Source: Gambelia wislizenii
Lineage: Eukaryota; Chordata; Lepidosauria; Squamata; Crotaphytidae
NCBI GenBank assembly: GCA_030847615.1
Contig: JAUMIR010000004.1
Location: forward strand, 76,415,001-76,479,000
DNA: 64,000 nucleotides
Direction of reading: 5' to 3'
The position numbers and the translations under genes were made by a program. Shown here piece by piece: positions 42,906 through 54,293 of this stretch (position 1 is its first letter; each line of letters starts with the position of its first letter). The notes under the pieces were generated by a model, which was given only the letters and a program-made list of their open reading frames with translations, was not told where the DNA came from and searched no databases.

Positions 42906-43813
42906 ATTGGATCTCATCTCACTCTGTACACACAAACAAAAGGGATCACACTTGCTCTTCACACTTAATAGTGTGATGCATTGCATTGGCTTTTTCCTGC
43001 ATGAAAGCGATGTCTGCTTGTTGGGGGTGGGATGGGGAGGATGAATATGTCAAAGCGCACGGGCTAGACTCATGATTTTATAACTTTTAGGATTAACAAA
43101 GTATGCAGTAACTTTCGACCTGCAGCAGATATTTTTATTCTTCCTTTCCTAAATCAAATAAGACATCGCTTAAGTATTTGGACTGTGTGGATCAGAGGCC
43201 TGATATCAAATTAATGTTGAATGTGGGTTTCTATTTCATCCCTAGCCATTAAGACTGGCACTCAAGGTTCCAAGTAAGGGGAACCATCGAGCCACATCTC
43301 ATTGTACAGGACACTTTTGGCCACTGGCTCAGTAACTCCCTGAAATCACTCTGTCCTGCCAAAGATTCCTGCCTAATGCTCATTAAGCCACTTGCAAATC
43401 CCAGGCTGAACATGGCTGCACAAGTTTAATAAAGCAGAAAACAGATGCCATCAATCATGTGAACCCACCACACATCTGGGGTAAATTCAGGAAGATTAAG
43501 CTTTTCTTTTCTCTGGGCCTCAAGGTCTCCCTCTAAGTAATTTTGGAGATAATATCCCAATGCAAAGGCATGGCAGCCACCCTCCCTCCCCCCACCCAAA
43601 CAATCTTTTCTCTTCATTATGGCCTGGAGCCTTCCATATCCTCCCATTATGCACAGGGTTTTTTTACCTCCCAGGATTCTTGTGACCCTGTCTAGATTGC
43701 CAACCTGAATAAATATGACACACCAGAGCACCTGAAGATTCCAGAAATCCAGTGGTTCCTGCTCGGCACACCTAGCGTTACTTCCAAGCCTCAAACAAAT
43801 GTAATCTAAACTC
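42906..43813. other. Non-coding stretch, nothing recognised
   Basis: Includes a minus-strand open frame at 43821-43426 (about 131 codons). It starts inside the B element, has no recognisable domain and shows no splice context, so it was not called a gene. Confidence 0.45.
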
Positions 43814-44445
43814 AGGTTCATCTATACAAGGCAATAAAATGTGGGTTGATGTGCACTAACGCCAATTTGCAGCAGCTTTCATTTATCTCCATGGGGGGTT
43901 TTTTGAGATCACAAGCATGCGAAACCATATGCATTTGTTGTTCAAGCAGGCATGCCTGTGAATCAAGATGGCAAGGCACAAGTGAATTACTTGCATTTTT
44001 ATTGTCACCAGTTGCTACCATCAAACAGTATTTTTTTTAAAAAAAATAGCATATCCAAGGTACAGAAGTGCGACCTTCTGCTTAAATAAACAGAAAAGAA
44101 GAAGAAAAGGGCTGCTTCATTGCTTCAGTGCATGGCTGCTACAGTGAAAATCCAACATGGTGGTTCCAGGCACTTGCCTTGCCAGCAAGCTCCACCCCTG
44201 TACACATCTGACCAATCAGGTTTCCACTTCCACTGTTATTGGGAATGTATAGTAAAGTGAATCAGTTGACCCAATGAGTGGGAATGCACATTTCCTTCGG
44301 AGCTTTTAAAAAAATACGGGGAAAGTATTTGTAGTTTTGGCCCCACCCTCATTCTGAATACAGCAAAATGATGCGGGATCCCATTGGGACAAAAGGTATT
44401 CTCCTCAGATTCTATAAGGAGTATTTTCGCCATATAGATAAGCCC
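43814..44445. mobile_element. B-family MITE, copy 3
   Basis: Ends AGGTTCATCTATACAAGGC and CGCCATATAGATAAGCCCT. Shares ACTAACGCCAATTTGCAGCA, ATCACAAGCATGCGAAACC, GCATATCCAAGGTACAG, GTGGTTCCAGGCACTTGCCT and CTCATTCTGAATACAGC with the other copies. It is the best-preserved right end. Confidence 0.8.
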
Positions 44446-46082
44446 TCAAACAAAATGTAATAGATAAGCATGATGCAGGGCTGGCCCTACCATTACACAA
44501 AATGAGGCAGCCCCCTTAGGGAGCAGATTGGGGGTATCATGGCAGGGTCATAAGCTGTTAGCTGTTTCATTTGTTGTTCTAGTTTTACTTTCAGAAATGG
44601 GGAGAGATATTTGAGAGATTTTTCTACTACTTATAAAAAATAACTTTATTGGTTTGGGATAGTATACACCTTAACTTGGAGGTGGGGAGCACAGTTTGCT
44701 ACTCTGGTCAAAGGAGCAAAATATCTTTTGGACTGGCCCTCAAAGGATGGGAGGAACTGTTTTTCCTGGCCGTGCCACTACCATATGGCTTCCTCCACAC
44801 CTACTGACTTCTTTCTTGTAAATGGAAAATGTCTTTACCTATTTGTCCACAGGCTGTCTCATATAGCTGCTTTGCAGACAAGGATTTGTGCTAAAAGTAC
44901 TTCTAAAATCCTCAGAGAGGATGTACAGAGTTGTATTAAAGCAATATTTGAAAGTATCAGGTTCTTTCTTCCCTTTAAAACTAAACCCCTATTTAATTTT
45001 TGTGGAGGTATATGTCTCTCTTCAGTTGAAGACATGATTCCCTGTTCACTTGCAGTCGCTTAACTAGAAAATGTTATTCTTCTCATTTTCTTCCCTCCAC
45101 TCTTCCTTCTTCCCTTTCTGTTTCTCCTTCCTTCTCCCCCCATAAAGTTTCACCTACAAAACCAGTAACTGTTGTAATAAAGCACCAAAAGTGATGTTGC
45201 CAGTGCCCCTGTGTATTTATGTGAGAAGTGGAGTGTCCAGGCCAAAATGCATTAATGGCCAAGCTGATTTCAGCAGGAGCCGTTCCCTCCAGCCTAGTGC
45301 TAGTGGTGAGGCTCCTGCCAGGGCACACATGTGGAATAGATTATCCACCATGGCTTGCAGCGGCTTTTCTCCCTGCCACTCACCTCTCTGCCCGTGTGAC
45401 AGAGGAGATGGCAGAAGGTTTTCACAGCTGGAATAAATTGCAGGGTAGGGGAAAAGGAGGGAGGGTCTGAAAGAGACAAAAAAACAACAACATTGAGCTC
45501 AAGATGGAAGAAAGATGGTATTAGCCAAGGTAATGGAGAAAATATGTGTCTGGGTGCATGCGCGTGTGAGAGAGTGCGGACTTTATTTACAGTCTGTTTG
45601 TTTGGTGTTGCCCACACATGGTGAAAATTGTGCAGTGGCCAACCTCCAAAATTCTTCTCAGCAGGCTCCTTGGATCTGAAAGGCAGAAAGAGAGATCAGA
45701 AAGAGGACAGCAAATGTTGAAGATGAGGAAGGAAAGAAAGCAATAGAGGACTCCCTGTTTGTGGGGGAAGGAGTCACACAAAGAAATCATGATGTTTCTT
45801 TCCCATGCACTGGGTATTGCAGTGGGGTGTGGGTAGAGGGATGTATAGATCCTTGAGCAAACTTATACACTGGACCTGAACACACGGCCCATGATCCCTA
45901 CCTTATTGCATACATGGCTCTCTCTGCCTCATAGCAAGGGCCAAAGATTAACATGTCAAACATTGTGAGCTCTGCCAGCAGAAATCAAAAGTGAAATTTC
46001 AAATTTCTTAACCCTTAAGTTTGTTGAGCCTTTCTTCAAATAAATAAATAAAAATTGGCCATCACTGGAGGCACAGAATGTA
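44446..46082. other. Non-coding stretch, nothing recognised
   Basis: Holds a plus-strand open frame at 44728-45063 (about 111 codons; contains two short Leu/Ile-rich stretches) with no domain, splice support or recognisable homologue. It resembles decayed retroelement more than a gene, but could not be assigned. Confidence 0.4.
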
Positions 46083-46303
46083 TCAACTATGTATCTGCTG
46101 GGATTTGGCTCCACCCTTCCCCCCCCCCCGTGGATGCCAAAATCCTTTGATGCTCAAGTCCCATTATATACAACGGTGTACCAAAAATGGTGTCCCTTAT
46201 ATAAAACAGCAAAATCGCCATTTGCTTTCTGGTTTTTTTTTTATTTATTTTTGAATATTTTCAAGCCGTGGATGGTTGAATCCGTGGATATGGAGACTGA
46301 CTG
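46083..46303. mobile_element. Tigger-like MITE, copy 5
   Basis: Contains GTGGATGCCAAAATCC, GATGCTCAAGTCCCATTATA, GGTGTCCCTTATATAAAAC and GTTGAATCCGTGGATATGG, ending GACTGACTG. TA flanks it at 46081-46082 and 46304-46305. Confidence 0.85.
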
Positions 46304-46390
46304 TACTCATTTTATAGCAGTTTAATACCACTTTAATTGCAATGGTTCCATCCTATGAGATCCTGGGATTTGTAGTTTGGATAGGTACGT
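46304..46390. mobile_element. D-family MITE, half copy 7
   Basis: Only one arm: TTTAATACCACTTTAATTGC, CCATCCTATGAGATCCTGGG, TTTGTAGTTTGG. It begins immediately after the Tigger copy. Confidence 0.6.
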
Positions 46391-47029
46391 TGAGATCTCT
46401 GCTAAAGCAGTGCCTACAGGTGAAAGCTGTCCAAATTAGGCAGCTTCAGTCCAGACACCTTTTTTATAGCCTGGCTGTTAGAAATGGGGAATCAAACCCC
46501 CGAGTGAGCCATTGTAAGTCTCCCTCATTTGCCAGCAGTTACATGTCAGACAACCCAGATGATATACACAGTGCAGATGCCCCAAACTGGCACCAGTGTC
46601 TGCAAAGAGCTAGTGTAGGCAAAGCCCAATGTTTCCCTCTACACTCTCTCCCCAGCAGATTTAAAGCTGAAACTTGGTCAGTTGTGAACCTGAGCTGTGT
46701 CTTCCCACCTTCTCTAGAAAGCTTTTACAAATTAGAAACACACTTTTAAATCAATATGTATATGAAAATGAGCAGGGGACAGACAATGAAGGTGAAAGTA
46801 AAGTTTTCACATCTCCCAAATGACCTCAATGGGAAGCACGTGGGTAAGAATTCCCAAAGATGCCACCATTTAGTATGAACTCCTCCTGCTGTAGTTGGCA
46901 ACATCCCTCCTGCCCTCCCCCTCCATCTGCTCCCCATTGACTCTGCCACAAGCTTTAAATTGTTGGTCATTAGTCACCAGGCTATTTACCCAACCTTCTC
47001 ATCTGAACTCGTCACGCTTCAAACACGCC
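46391..47029. other. Non-coding stretch, nothing recognised
   Basis: Plus-strand frame 46342-46749 (about 135 codons) begins inside the D half-copy and shows no family; not called. Confidence 0.45.
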
Positions 47030-47440
47030 TGGGGCTGAACCTCCCACCAGGCCCTTTTACATCTGTTTTAGAAAGAGAGGAAATCATTCAGGGATGCTGA
47101 CATGATAATGCCATTTGAATAGGCCAGGCCCAGCTCAATCAGACTGTTCTGGGACCCGACACAAGTCACCAGGCAGAAAGATGTAATTCTTAGGGGAAAT
47201 GGTTTTTATTTTCTCTCTCTCCCTCCACCCTGCCCCCCATTCCACAAACTTGTGAAAGACTGGAATTAGGATAATAACACACCTTAATAATATTATCCCT
47301 TGTCAAGTCCATAAAAGTCTCCTCTTGCATTGCAGCATTTGAGAGACTATTAAGTTTTAAGGCCTCGAGACCTCCAGGAGGAAAGGAGTCATTTCTATTT
47401 TTTACCCCTTTTCTTTTCCTTGAAAGGGTGTTAGGGTTTA
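47030..47440. promoter_or_regulatory. Possible conserved non-coding element 1
   Basis: Repeat-free, moderately GC-balanced block with no coding frame. Contains homeodomain/forkhead-type cores such as GGATAATAACAC and CTTAATAATATTATCC. No direct conservation evidence is available here; the call rests on composition and freedom from repeats. Confidence 0.25.
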
Positions 47441-47694
47441 CGGGCCAATTGCTAGCAGAGATTGATGAGGGCTCAATTCTCAGGCATGTGCCCCATAAAG
47501 CTGACCCTAGGTGGAGTGAATCATAGAGGGTAGAGTGGCAAAAATACTGTGGATAGGAGTGCAGCTATAGCCAGGAGGGAAAGTACGGCTAGTACCTAGG
47601 CCAGTGAGAATCATGAAAGGATCTGAAACATCTATGCATCTTGAAACTTTCTACACAGCTTTTCCTTTAAAAGACTAGAGACCTCATTTTAGAC
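47441..47694. other. Non-coding stretch, nothing recognised
   Basis: Ends with the 8-bp target TTTTAGAC of the next element at 47687-47694. Confidence 0.5.
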
Positions 47695-48069
47695 CAGTGG
47701 CTCTTAACTTTTTTTTTTTTTTTTTTTTTACCAGAGACCCCCTTCAAATATCTTTTGTTGCTGTAGTCCTCCAAGACTTGACTCAAGATTTAAAACAACA
47801 ACACAATTAAACCATCCATTAAACCTTCAATCATAGGCACTGGAGGGGGAAGGAAGACTTTTCTCCTGCTTTTTCCTGCAAGTTTGTGGCTGGCGTGGAT
47901 TGAAGGGCAATGTGCAGGCCAAGCCAGCCAGCCTTTGCCATGGCTTCTGTCACATGGCTGCTCTACTGTGGGGAGGAAGTGGGCCAAGCAGCCTTCAAGC
48001 CTTCACGGACCCCCTGTGAGGACATCACAGCCCCCTTGGACTCCATGGGCCACAGGTTAAGAACCACTG
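47695..48069. mobile_element. hAT non-autonomous element (Charlie-like ends)
   Basis: Ends CAGTGGCTCTTAAC and GTTAAGAACCACTG, flanked by a perfect 8-bp duplication TTTTAGAC at 47687-47694 and 48070-48077, as expected for hAT. A 23-base T-run (47710-47732) lies next to the left end. CCCCTTCAAATATC and ACGGACCCCCTGTGAGG lie in the arms. 375 bp, no transposase. Confidence 0.95.
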
Positions 48070-48077
48070 TTTTAGAC

Positions 48078-48486
48078 CATCTGAATACTCATGAAATGCA
48101 GGAGCCCATTCAAAATGCTCAGTCTCTGCCTCAAGGTTGCCAGTTCAGGGTCATCCCAAGCTCTGAGGTTTGCTGGCCAAAACCTGAGACCTGGGGATGG
48201 TGTCTGGTGAAGTCATTAAGCCTTATGCATTAAGTACCAACTAAAGTTGCTCACTTTTCGTCATTCAAAAACACACAGAGGATATATTTTCCTGTCTGGA
48301 AATTAAAATAGAAACCTTAGTTAAGGGGCTGTTTCCAGGTCAAGGCAAAATGAGGGGATTATGCCCTCACATTTATTTAGTATAAGGAACATTTAATCTA
48401 GACCACTTGCTTTTGACTAGAAGTTGGATGCTGAGAGGAGTGGAAGATGAGCCCTGGTGCCACAATGACTAGAAGGTTCAGTCAAA
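48078..48486. other. Non-coding stretch, nothing recognised
   Basis: Unique-looking DNA without supportable features. Confidence 0.5.
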
Positions 48487-48672
48487 TCCACACTACACAA
48501 ATAATCCAGTTTGAAACTGGATTATTTGCCATGGCTCCTTCCTATTGAATCCTGGGATTTACAGTTTTACAAGGTCTTTAGCTTTCTCTGCCAAAGTGTG
48601 CTGGTGCCTCACCAAACTACAAATCTCAGGATTCCATGGGAAGCTTCCAACTGGATTATTTGTGTAGTGGAT
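48487..48672. mobile_element. D-family foldback MITE, copy 8
   Basis: Ends CACACTACACAAATAATCCA and TGGATTATTTGTGTAGTGG. Inner arms GGCTCCTTCCTATTGAATCC and GGATTCCATGGGAAGC pair. A subfamily with CAAATAATCC ends in place of GCATCTACAC. Confidence 0.85.
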
Positions 48673-48850
48673 TGCACGTTGCCTTTTCCACTTGCTCTGA
48701 GTGGAGTCCACCAAAACTGGAGAATTTGCACCCTCATCTCCCACTTGAGATGTCTGGAGACTCAGGGTCAGGCCCTTGATCTGGCAATGCTATCAATCAT
48801 CTTCCAGAAGGTTAAGAGGACTGAATAGCTAGCTCCCTGTGCTAGACACT
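48673..48850. other. Short unique spacer
   Basis: Between two D-family MITEs; nothing recognised. Confidence 0.5.
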
Positions 48851-49077
48851 GGGGCTGCAGCCACACTGCAGAAATAATGCAGTTTGATAACACTTTTAAC
48901 TGCCATGGCTCAATGTTATGGAATTCTGGGATTTGCAGTTTTGTGAGATATTTAGACTTCTCTGTCAGAGAGCTCTGGCACCATAACAAACTAAAAATCA
49001 TAGCAGTCCATAGGATGGAGCCATGATAGGTAAAGCAGTGTCAAACTGCATTATTTCTGCAGTGTGGTAGCAGCCTG
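48851..49077. mobile_element. D-family foldback MITE, copy 9
   Basis: Ends CCACACTGCAGAAATAATGC and GCATTATTTCTGCAGTGTGG. Arms TGCCATGGCTCAATGTTATG and CCATAGGATGGAGCCATG pair. Two copies of one family lie within 600 bp. Confidence 0.85.
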
Positions 49078-49344
49078 GGACTCATATAGAGCTTGGGAAA
49101 TTTTCTTTTTTATACTACAGGCTCCTAGAATCCCCCAAACAATGAAGCAGTAACTTAAAAGGCCCTGATATTTGTGCAAGCCAATCTGACTACAAATAAA
49201 TGGAATTCTCAGGCAAGACCGCACTGATGTAAAACCTTGGGAAGGCTCACATGGAAGGGGGCTCTTCCTCAGTATACCTTTGCTTATAGATACAACAGGA
49301 TCTCTAAAGGCTTCTCTGGTCATTCAAAACATGATTCTTCACCG

Positions 49345-49635
49345 GCATGCACATATCCTCCAACTCCCTGATTTGACAGGAATGGTCCTCACTAATGCCT
49401 TGTCATCCCACTTTTTCAGTTTCTTTTAAAATGTCCCAGTTTCTCTCTCCTCCCTTCACTTTCTCCCTTTGCGCTCAGCTTACTTGGTGAAAATTAAGTT
49501 AGAAGTACAAAAGTAGTTTGTACTCACTTAACTCAGTGGGAAGAGAAGAGAGGAATGAGGAAAGCACTTTTGCCATCTTGACCACACTCTGATGTTACTT
49601 TGCCACATATATGTCCCAGTTTTCGTCTAAGAAAC
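49345..49635 (+). repeat. G dispersed repeat, copy 2
   Basis: CTTGTCATCCCACTTTTTCA, TTTTAAAATGTCCCAGTTTC, CTCAGCTTACTTGG, AGTAGTTTGTACTCACTTAA, TTTTGCCATCTTGACCACAC and TGTCCCAGTTTTCGTC appear in the same order as at 25374-25745. Confidence 0.6.
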
Positions 49636-49779
49636 GTGAGTGTAACACAGTTGCTTTTATCCACTCCCCCTCCCCACAATGTTAGTGGGGGTTGGATTGT
49701 ATTCCAATGGGATTGCCATCAGTTTGCACCCACCACAAAATTTCAAAATTTTACAGAGAGTCAGCTGTCCTCCTTGAGC

Positions 49780-50000
49780 TGTAATCATTTTTTTTTAAAC
49801 CTATTGTATGTTTTAATATTTTCTAATTTATATATTTTTAATTTACTGTATGTTTTTAATCTTTTATAGTTTAATATTGTTTTAAGGGGGGGTGGGCTAG
49901 GGTACTGGGACTATGGAGTTTTTATATTGTAAGCCGCCCCGATTGCGTTGCAGAGGGGCGGGATAGAAATAAAATTTTATTATTATTATATATTATTATT
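49780..50000 (+). repeat. LINE 3' tail
   Basis: ATATTGTAAGCCGCCCCGAT, GAGGGGCGGGATAGAAATAA and a (TTA)n end: the typical 3' terminus of squamate CR1/L2-like LINEs on the plus strand. Confidence 0.7.
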
Positions 50001-50209
50001 ATGTTGATGAATAGTGCTGGGTTGAATCAAAACTTGACTTGCTCTGAGTTTATTGTAAGAATCCTTGTAAAAATAGAAAATGACACATTCCAGATCTCCC
50101 TGCCCAGACTGTCTTCCTCACTGCTCAGTCTTGCATGCTCTCTCACTCACTCTCCCCCATTTGAGGTGTTTATTTAATTGTTTTCCCTACTCTGCTATGG
50201 CAGGGCTCT

Positions 50210-50480
50210 CCTGCCATTAAACTCTGCCATCCGCATTCTGACTGTGTAATTTAAAGCTATAGTTAAATTATGACTTCTCTGAACCTGTTGTGGCACTGAC
50301 GCATAACCCTAATTAAATGATCACATCCATTCTGAAGCCAGTCTTTTCTCCCCTCAAACGTTAATTACAACATAAGAGGCTTTAATGGCTCGCCTCACCT
50401 CCAGCTCCTCGAAAGAAAGGTCATGCGATTAATTTTTGTCATTAATCTTCTCCCAATGTGGACACTGTGCTGTCACTGGA
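50210..50480. promoter_or_regulatory. Possible conserved non-coding element 2
   Basis: Dense homeodomain-type ATTA/TAAT cores: CTAATTAAATGATCAC, CGTTAATTACAAC, GCGATTAATTTTTGTCATTAATC (shorter pieces), with no repeat or coding frame. It looks like a developmental enhancer of the sort that survives in gene-poor regions. Inference only. Confidence 0.35.
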
Positions 50481-52676
50481 GCCTATTAAACCCCCTTCGT
50501 CCCCCCCTTTCTTCCCCTTTTTTCTCCAAACCCCCCCCCCACAAATTCCCAAGTGACTGGCGTGAATGAAAATATTTAAGATCGTTCTGACTCCAGCACA
50601 TTCTTGGAGGACACCTTTGTTGAGGTTTGGGAGAGAAGAAGCAACCAAAGATTTAGGTCTTCTGAAAAGGAGAGGTATCCCATAATGTGTGTGGGGGGGT
50701 TTCAGCTGGCACTGAAGATATCTTCACAGCATGACTACCAGATGGATTGGAAAAGGTTCTGGGATGTATTAAGATGTGGAGGTATTGGGGTTATGGGATA
50801 ATAGAAGGCCCCAGGGACACAAGGCTGAGTTCCTGCTACAGGGAAGGGAAATACTAGAAGCCCTGTAGGGAATGAAGCAGAGACTTCATTCTACCTTATG
50901 GAAAAAATGCAAGCATACTGGGATAATCATGGCACCCGGGGATGCAGCCACCTCCCAATAGCTAATGTTGTCTCCCGTGGCAGGTCCCTCTTTCAAAGCA
51001 TGCACTCTATTTCGAAAGGAAATGGGTGTTTTTCTAAACCCCACAAAATTCGGATTCAGTGATTTAATCCCCTACATCTTGGAGCAGGTCTAATTTCAAC
51101 CTGCCCTCTCCATCTGTACCACACAGCCGTTGTTCCTTAAGAGATGGAAAGAGAGAGAGAGAATGAGAGGGAATGGAGGGGGGAGGCTAGGATGGAAAGC
51201 ACACAGAGCACACATTTAGCTAATTTGCAGTATTGTTTTAGCTGAAACTGAGGTCTGAATAATCCCCTTTTATGCAGGATGATGTAATCTAGGAACAAGT
51301 CCTTGCATGGTGGGTCTGGCATTGAGTGTGGTGCCGTTTGAAACTGCTGCTATTGGCAGAAAATGCCTGAGGATCAGTTATGCAGCTGAATCCATACAGT
51401 TGTGTGTCCCTGGACTCTAGGTATGCATGCTCCAGTTTCTGTGGTTTATGAGCTTGCCTGGAGGGCATGGACTATTTCAAGGTGCCCCCAGTCCCACCAC
51501 CTTAACTCACTAATGCCCTTTCTCACTGGGCGCAAAGGGAAGAGTCACTTGGGGAGAAGGGAAATCAAAGTTTTTCAACAAAGATGATAGATTCCTGTCA
51601 AATTACTTTCACACAGACTCAGCAAACAGGCTTGATGCTACAGCAGTAGGATGGGAGCAATATGAGGAAAGTATGAGGAAAGTAACACTTCAGAGCACCA
51701 CTTTAGAAATGGCTCTTTAGAAAGGAGTCGTGGGTCACTCACAAAGTCAGTATCTGAAAAATACTAGCGTATCTCTTTCCATATACAATTGCCCCCACTT
51801 TTTTTTTTTTTTTGCCTTCATTTTTCCAATTTCTTGATTCCTAGTTTCCTTTTTCTCTTCTACGTGGCATTCAAGAAATGACAGGATTAGAATGATACCC
51901 CCTACCTTACTGGCAAAGTTTGGGATTTCCCCCCTGTTTATAGCAGAGGATATGAAATAATAGTAGTTCCTGTATTCAACCCATATTGGGGGGTGTTAAG
52001 GGGGGATTTCCTCCCAATGCAAATACCTGCTTCAGAAAAGGGGTTTTCCAAAGCTCTACATCAGGAAGGAAAAAGTTAAATTTCCCCCTCCACACCTGGT
52101 ACAATCTTGCTAATAACACCCCCTTGCACACATACATACACACACACCCTACCTTTGATGCTATTTATTTATTTATTTTATAATCCATGTGTGCTAAATG
52201 CAAGGACACATTTAATGTCATGCATAGGTTAACCTTAAGTGTATTCTAACACACATGTATAGCATCAATAGAACAGAAATCTGAAGATAAGCAATGAACT
52301 TGGAAATCTGTACATGAACTGTGTATTTATTTCTACATTCTCATGCCAACAGGAGCATGCTGTCTTCCACATTAATACAATTCTGTTAATTGCAGCTATG
52401 TTCCTGAACGCTGAGGCCTTCTTTATTCACAGTCACAGAGAATAACTGTTTGGCTTACGTATTGTAGCACACAAATGTAATTGTGCAGAATGTAGACAGC
52501 TATACATAACTTGTTCATGAAGCCTTGTTAAAGAATATTTGTGAATCTGGCAACTGCTGGTTAAGGAGCAATATGTGATACAATGGGCCAATCAAGCAAA
52601 GAATTCCCTAAGAGAATCCACAGAGTTCAACTAGAATTCTCTCTTTAGCAATTGTATTTGGAATGCAGGCTCACTA
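50481..52676. other. Non-coding stretch with low-complexity pockets
   Basis: C-run at 50532-50540, (AG)n at about 51149-51163, T-run at 51799-51813, (TTTA)n at 52166-52178. 50990-51130 is repeat-free and GC-balanced and might be another conserved block. No gene support. Confidence 0.4.
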
Positions 52677-53362
52677 AGGCTTTATCAGACACTGTGGGGT
52701 TTTTATTAAATGCAAGTTTTTAAATGCCAGTTTTTGCAAATGTAATTTTGTGCATAGTGCAAACGGCAAAAATACTCTTCACAGAATGCAAGGAGATTCC
52801 TACCTGTCTTAATAGCATTCCACATCATTTTGCTCTATTAGGGAGGAGGGGGGTCCAAAACATCAAAAACTCCACAGGAAAAGCCTTTGTGGCTTCCCCC
52901 AAGTTTTAAAAAAACAGCGAGAGTAATGCACATTCCTGCTCCTTGGGACAATCACTTTCCCATAGGAGAGGAAGGGCAAAGCTGATTGGCCAGGTGAGCA
53001 TGGGGGCTGGGACTTGCTAACAAGGCAAGCCTCCGCTGCTGCCATGTTGGATTTTCACTTTAGCGAGCAAGCGCTAAAATGAGAAAACAGGGTGGGGGGG
53101 TTGTGTGATTTTATTTTTTTATTTATTTTGCTTTTCTGTTAAATTGAAAAATTGCTCTATCACACCTTGGACATATTTTTTTTAAAAAAAGCTTGGCAGC
53201 AGCAAATTGAGATAAGTACAAATGTGAGTAAATCACGTATGGCCGCTATCCTGTATGCAAAGCTTATGTGGGCAAAAACACCATTAAGACAAGTCACAGC
53301 TGCTGCAAGATGCCATTACTGCAAGGCATTCCGGGCTTTTTTGCCTCATACAGAAAAGCCCT
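52677..53362. mobile_element. B-family MITE, copy 4 (inverted)
   Basis: Ends AGGCTTTATCAGACAC and GAGG-like right end (TTGCCTCATACAGAAAAGCCCT), with TA at 52675-52676 and 53363-53364. Interior in reverse orientation: GGCAAAAATACTCTTCACAG, GCTGATTGGCCAGGTGAGC, GCTAACAAGGCAAGCCTC, CATGTTGGATTTTCAC. The left terminus resembles an A-family end (TTTATCAGACAC), a possible sign that the families share a transposase. Confidence 0.7.
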
Positions 53363-53454
53363 TAGAGTTGACCATGATTCCCTTTTGTATGCTCAGTAGC
53401 TGGCAGATGCAACATTTACTGCAATGAAAATAGTCCTTACCCTACAAAGAGAAT

Positions 53455-54293
53455 GGACTTTATCAGACACAGAAAATACGGCATCATAAGGACGCCATAT
53501 AACCGCGAAAGGGCGCACAGATCAGACAACGCCACCCTTTCACAGTTATGAAGAGCCCTGGTGGCGCAGTGGTTAAATGCCAGTACTTCAAGTCACCACA
53601 TTGCAAGTTCGATTCCAGCGGCCTCCAAGGTTGACTCAGCCTTCCATCCTTTCGTAGGTCGGTAAAATGAGTACCCAGCTTGTGGGGGCAATTAGCTAAC
53701 ACACATTGGAAACTGTTTAATGCAGTGTAGATGTGTAAATTGCTATTGCTTAAAACAATTTGTAAGCCGCTCTGATAGCCTTGTGGCTGAAGAGTGGGGT
53801 ATAAATAAATAAATAAATAAATAAAACCTGTACCTTTTAACTGATGGCTTAACCCATCAATAGATCCCCTCTGCTGATTTTTTTGCTGGCATTGCCAGTG
53901 TGCAAAGCCCCTATCCCTTTAAATCTCATACTTACCCTGAGAATAGCTGGACTGGCGCAAACACTTCCGGGTCAGATCAGGACATCCAGATAAGTGGAGA
54001 ACTTTTTTTGACCCTCCCTGGGTTGTTTTTTTATTAAATCTCCCTTGGAGATTTTTTAGTATGTGTGCATGCTTGGTGTGACTTTTTGACATATATTTTT
54101 ATTTTTATTTTTGAATCGCACAGGATTTCAAAAGAGGAAGTGAATGGAGCTCCATTCACTTCCTCTTTATCGCCAGAGGAGCCTTTGCCGGGAAAGGAGG
54201 TAAGTGCTGGGGGGAACATTCTTCTGCCAGCATAAAAATTGATTCTTTTATGCTGGCAAAAGAACGTTTTAACAGGGACATCTGATAAAGTCC
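53455..54293. mobile_element. A-family MITE, copy 9, carrying a SINE
   Basis: Ends GGACTTTATCAGACAC and ATCTGATAAAGTCC; flanks AAT (left) and AAC (right) suggest a decayed duplication. The SINE at 53553-53825 accounts for the extra length; without it about 566 bp. The interior hairpin lies at about 53838-53864 (CTGATGGCTT with AACCCATCAA) and the subterminal hairpin at about 54219-54267 (TTCTTCTGCCAGCATAAAAA with its partner). Confidence 0.85.
53553..53825 (+). mobile_element. tRNA-derived SINE, full length
   Basis: Box A-like GTGGCGCAGTGGTTAAATGC, box B-like GCAAGTTCGATTCC; body CCTCCAAGGTTGACTCAGCC, GTAAAATGAGTACCCAGC, and a LINE-like end AATTTGTAAGCCGCTCTGAT, TGGCTGAAGAGTGGGGTAT, then (AAAT)n. 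Distinct from the Sauria type in both head and tail. Its 3' half is also present at 40856. Confidence 0.9.

Noticed and set aside
43426..43821. Minus-strand frame of 131 codons
   Set aside because: No domain, no splice context, and its start lies in a B-family MITE.
44728..45063. Plus-strand frame of 111 codons
   Set aside because: No recognisable domain or homologue and no exon signals; may be decayed retroelement.
46342..46749. Plus-strand frame of 135 codons
   Set aside because: Starts within a half D-family MITE and shows no protein-like features.
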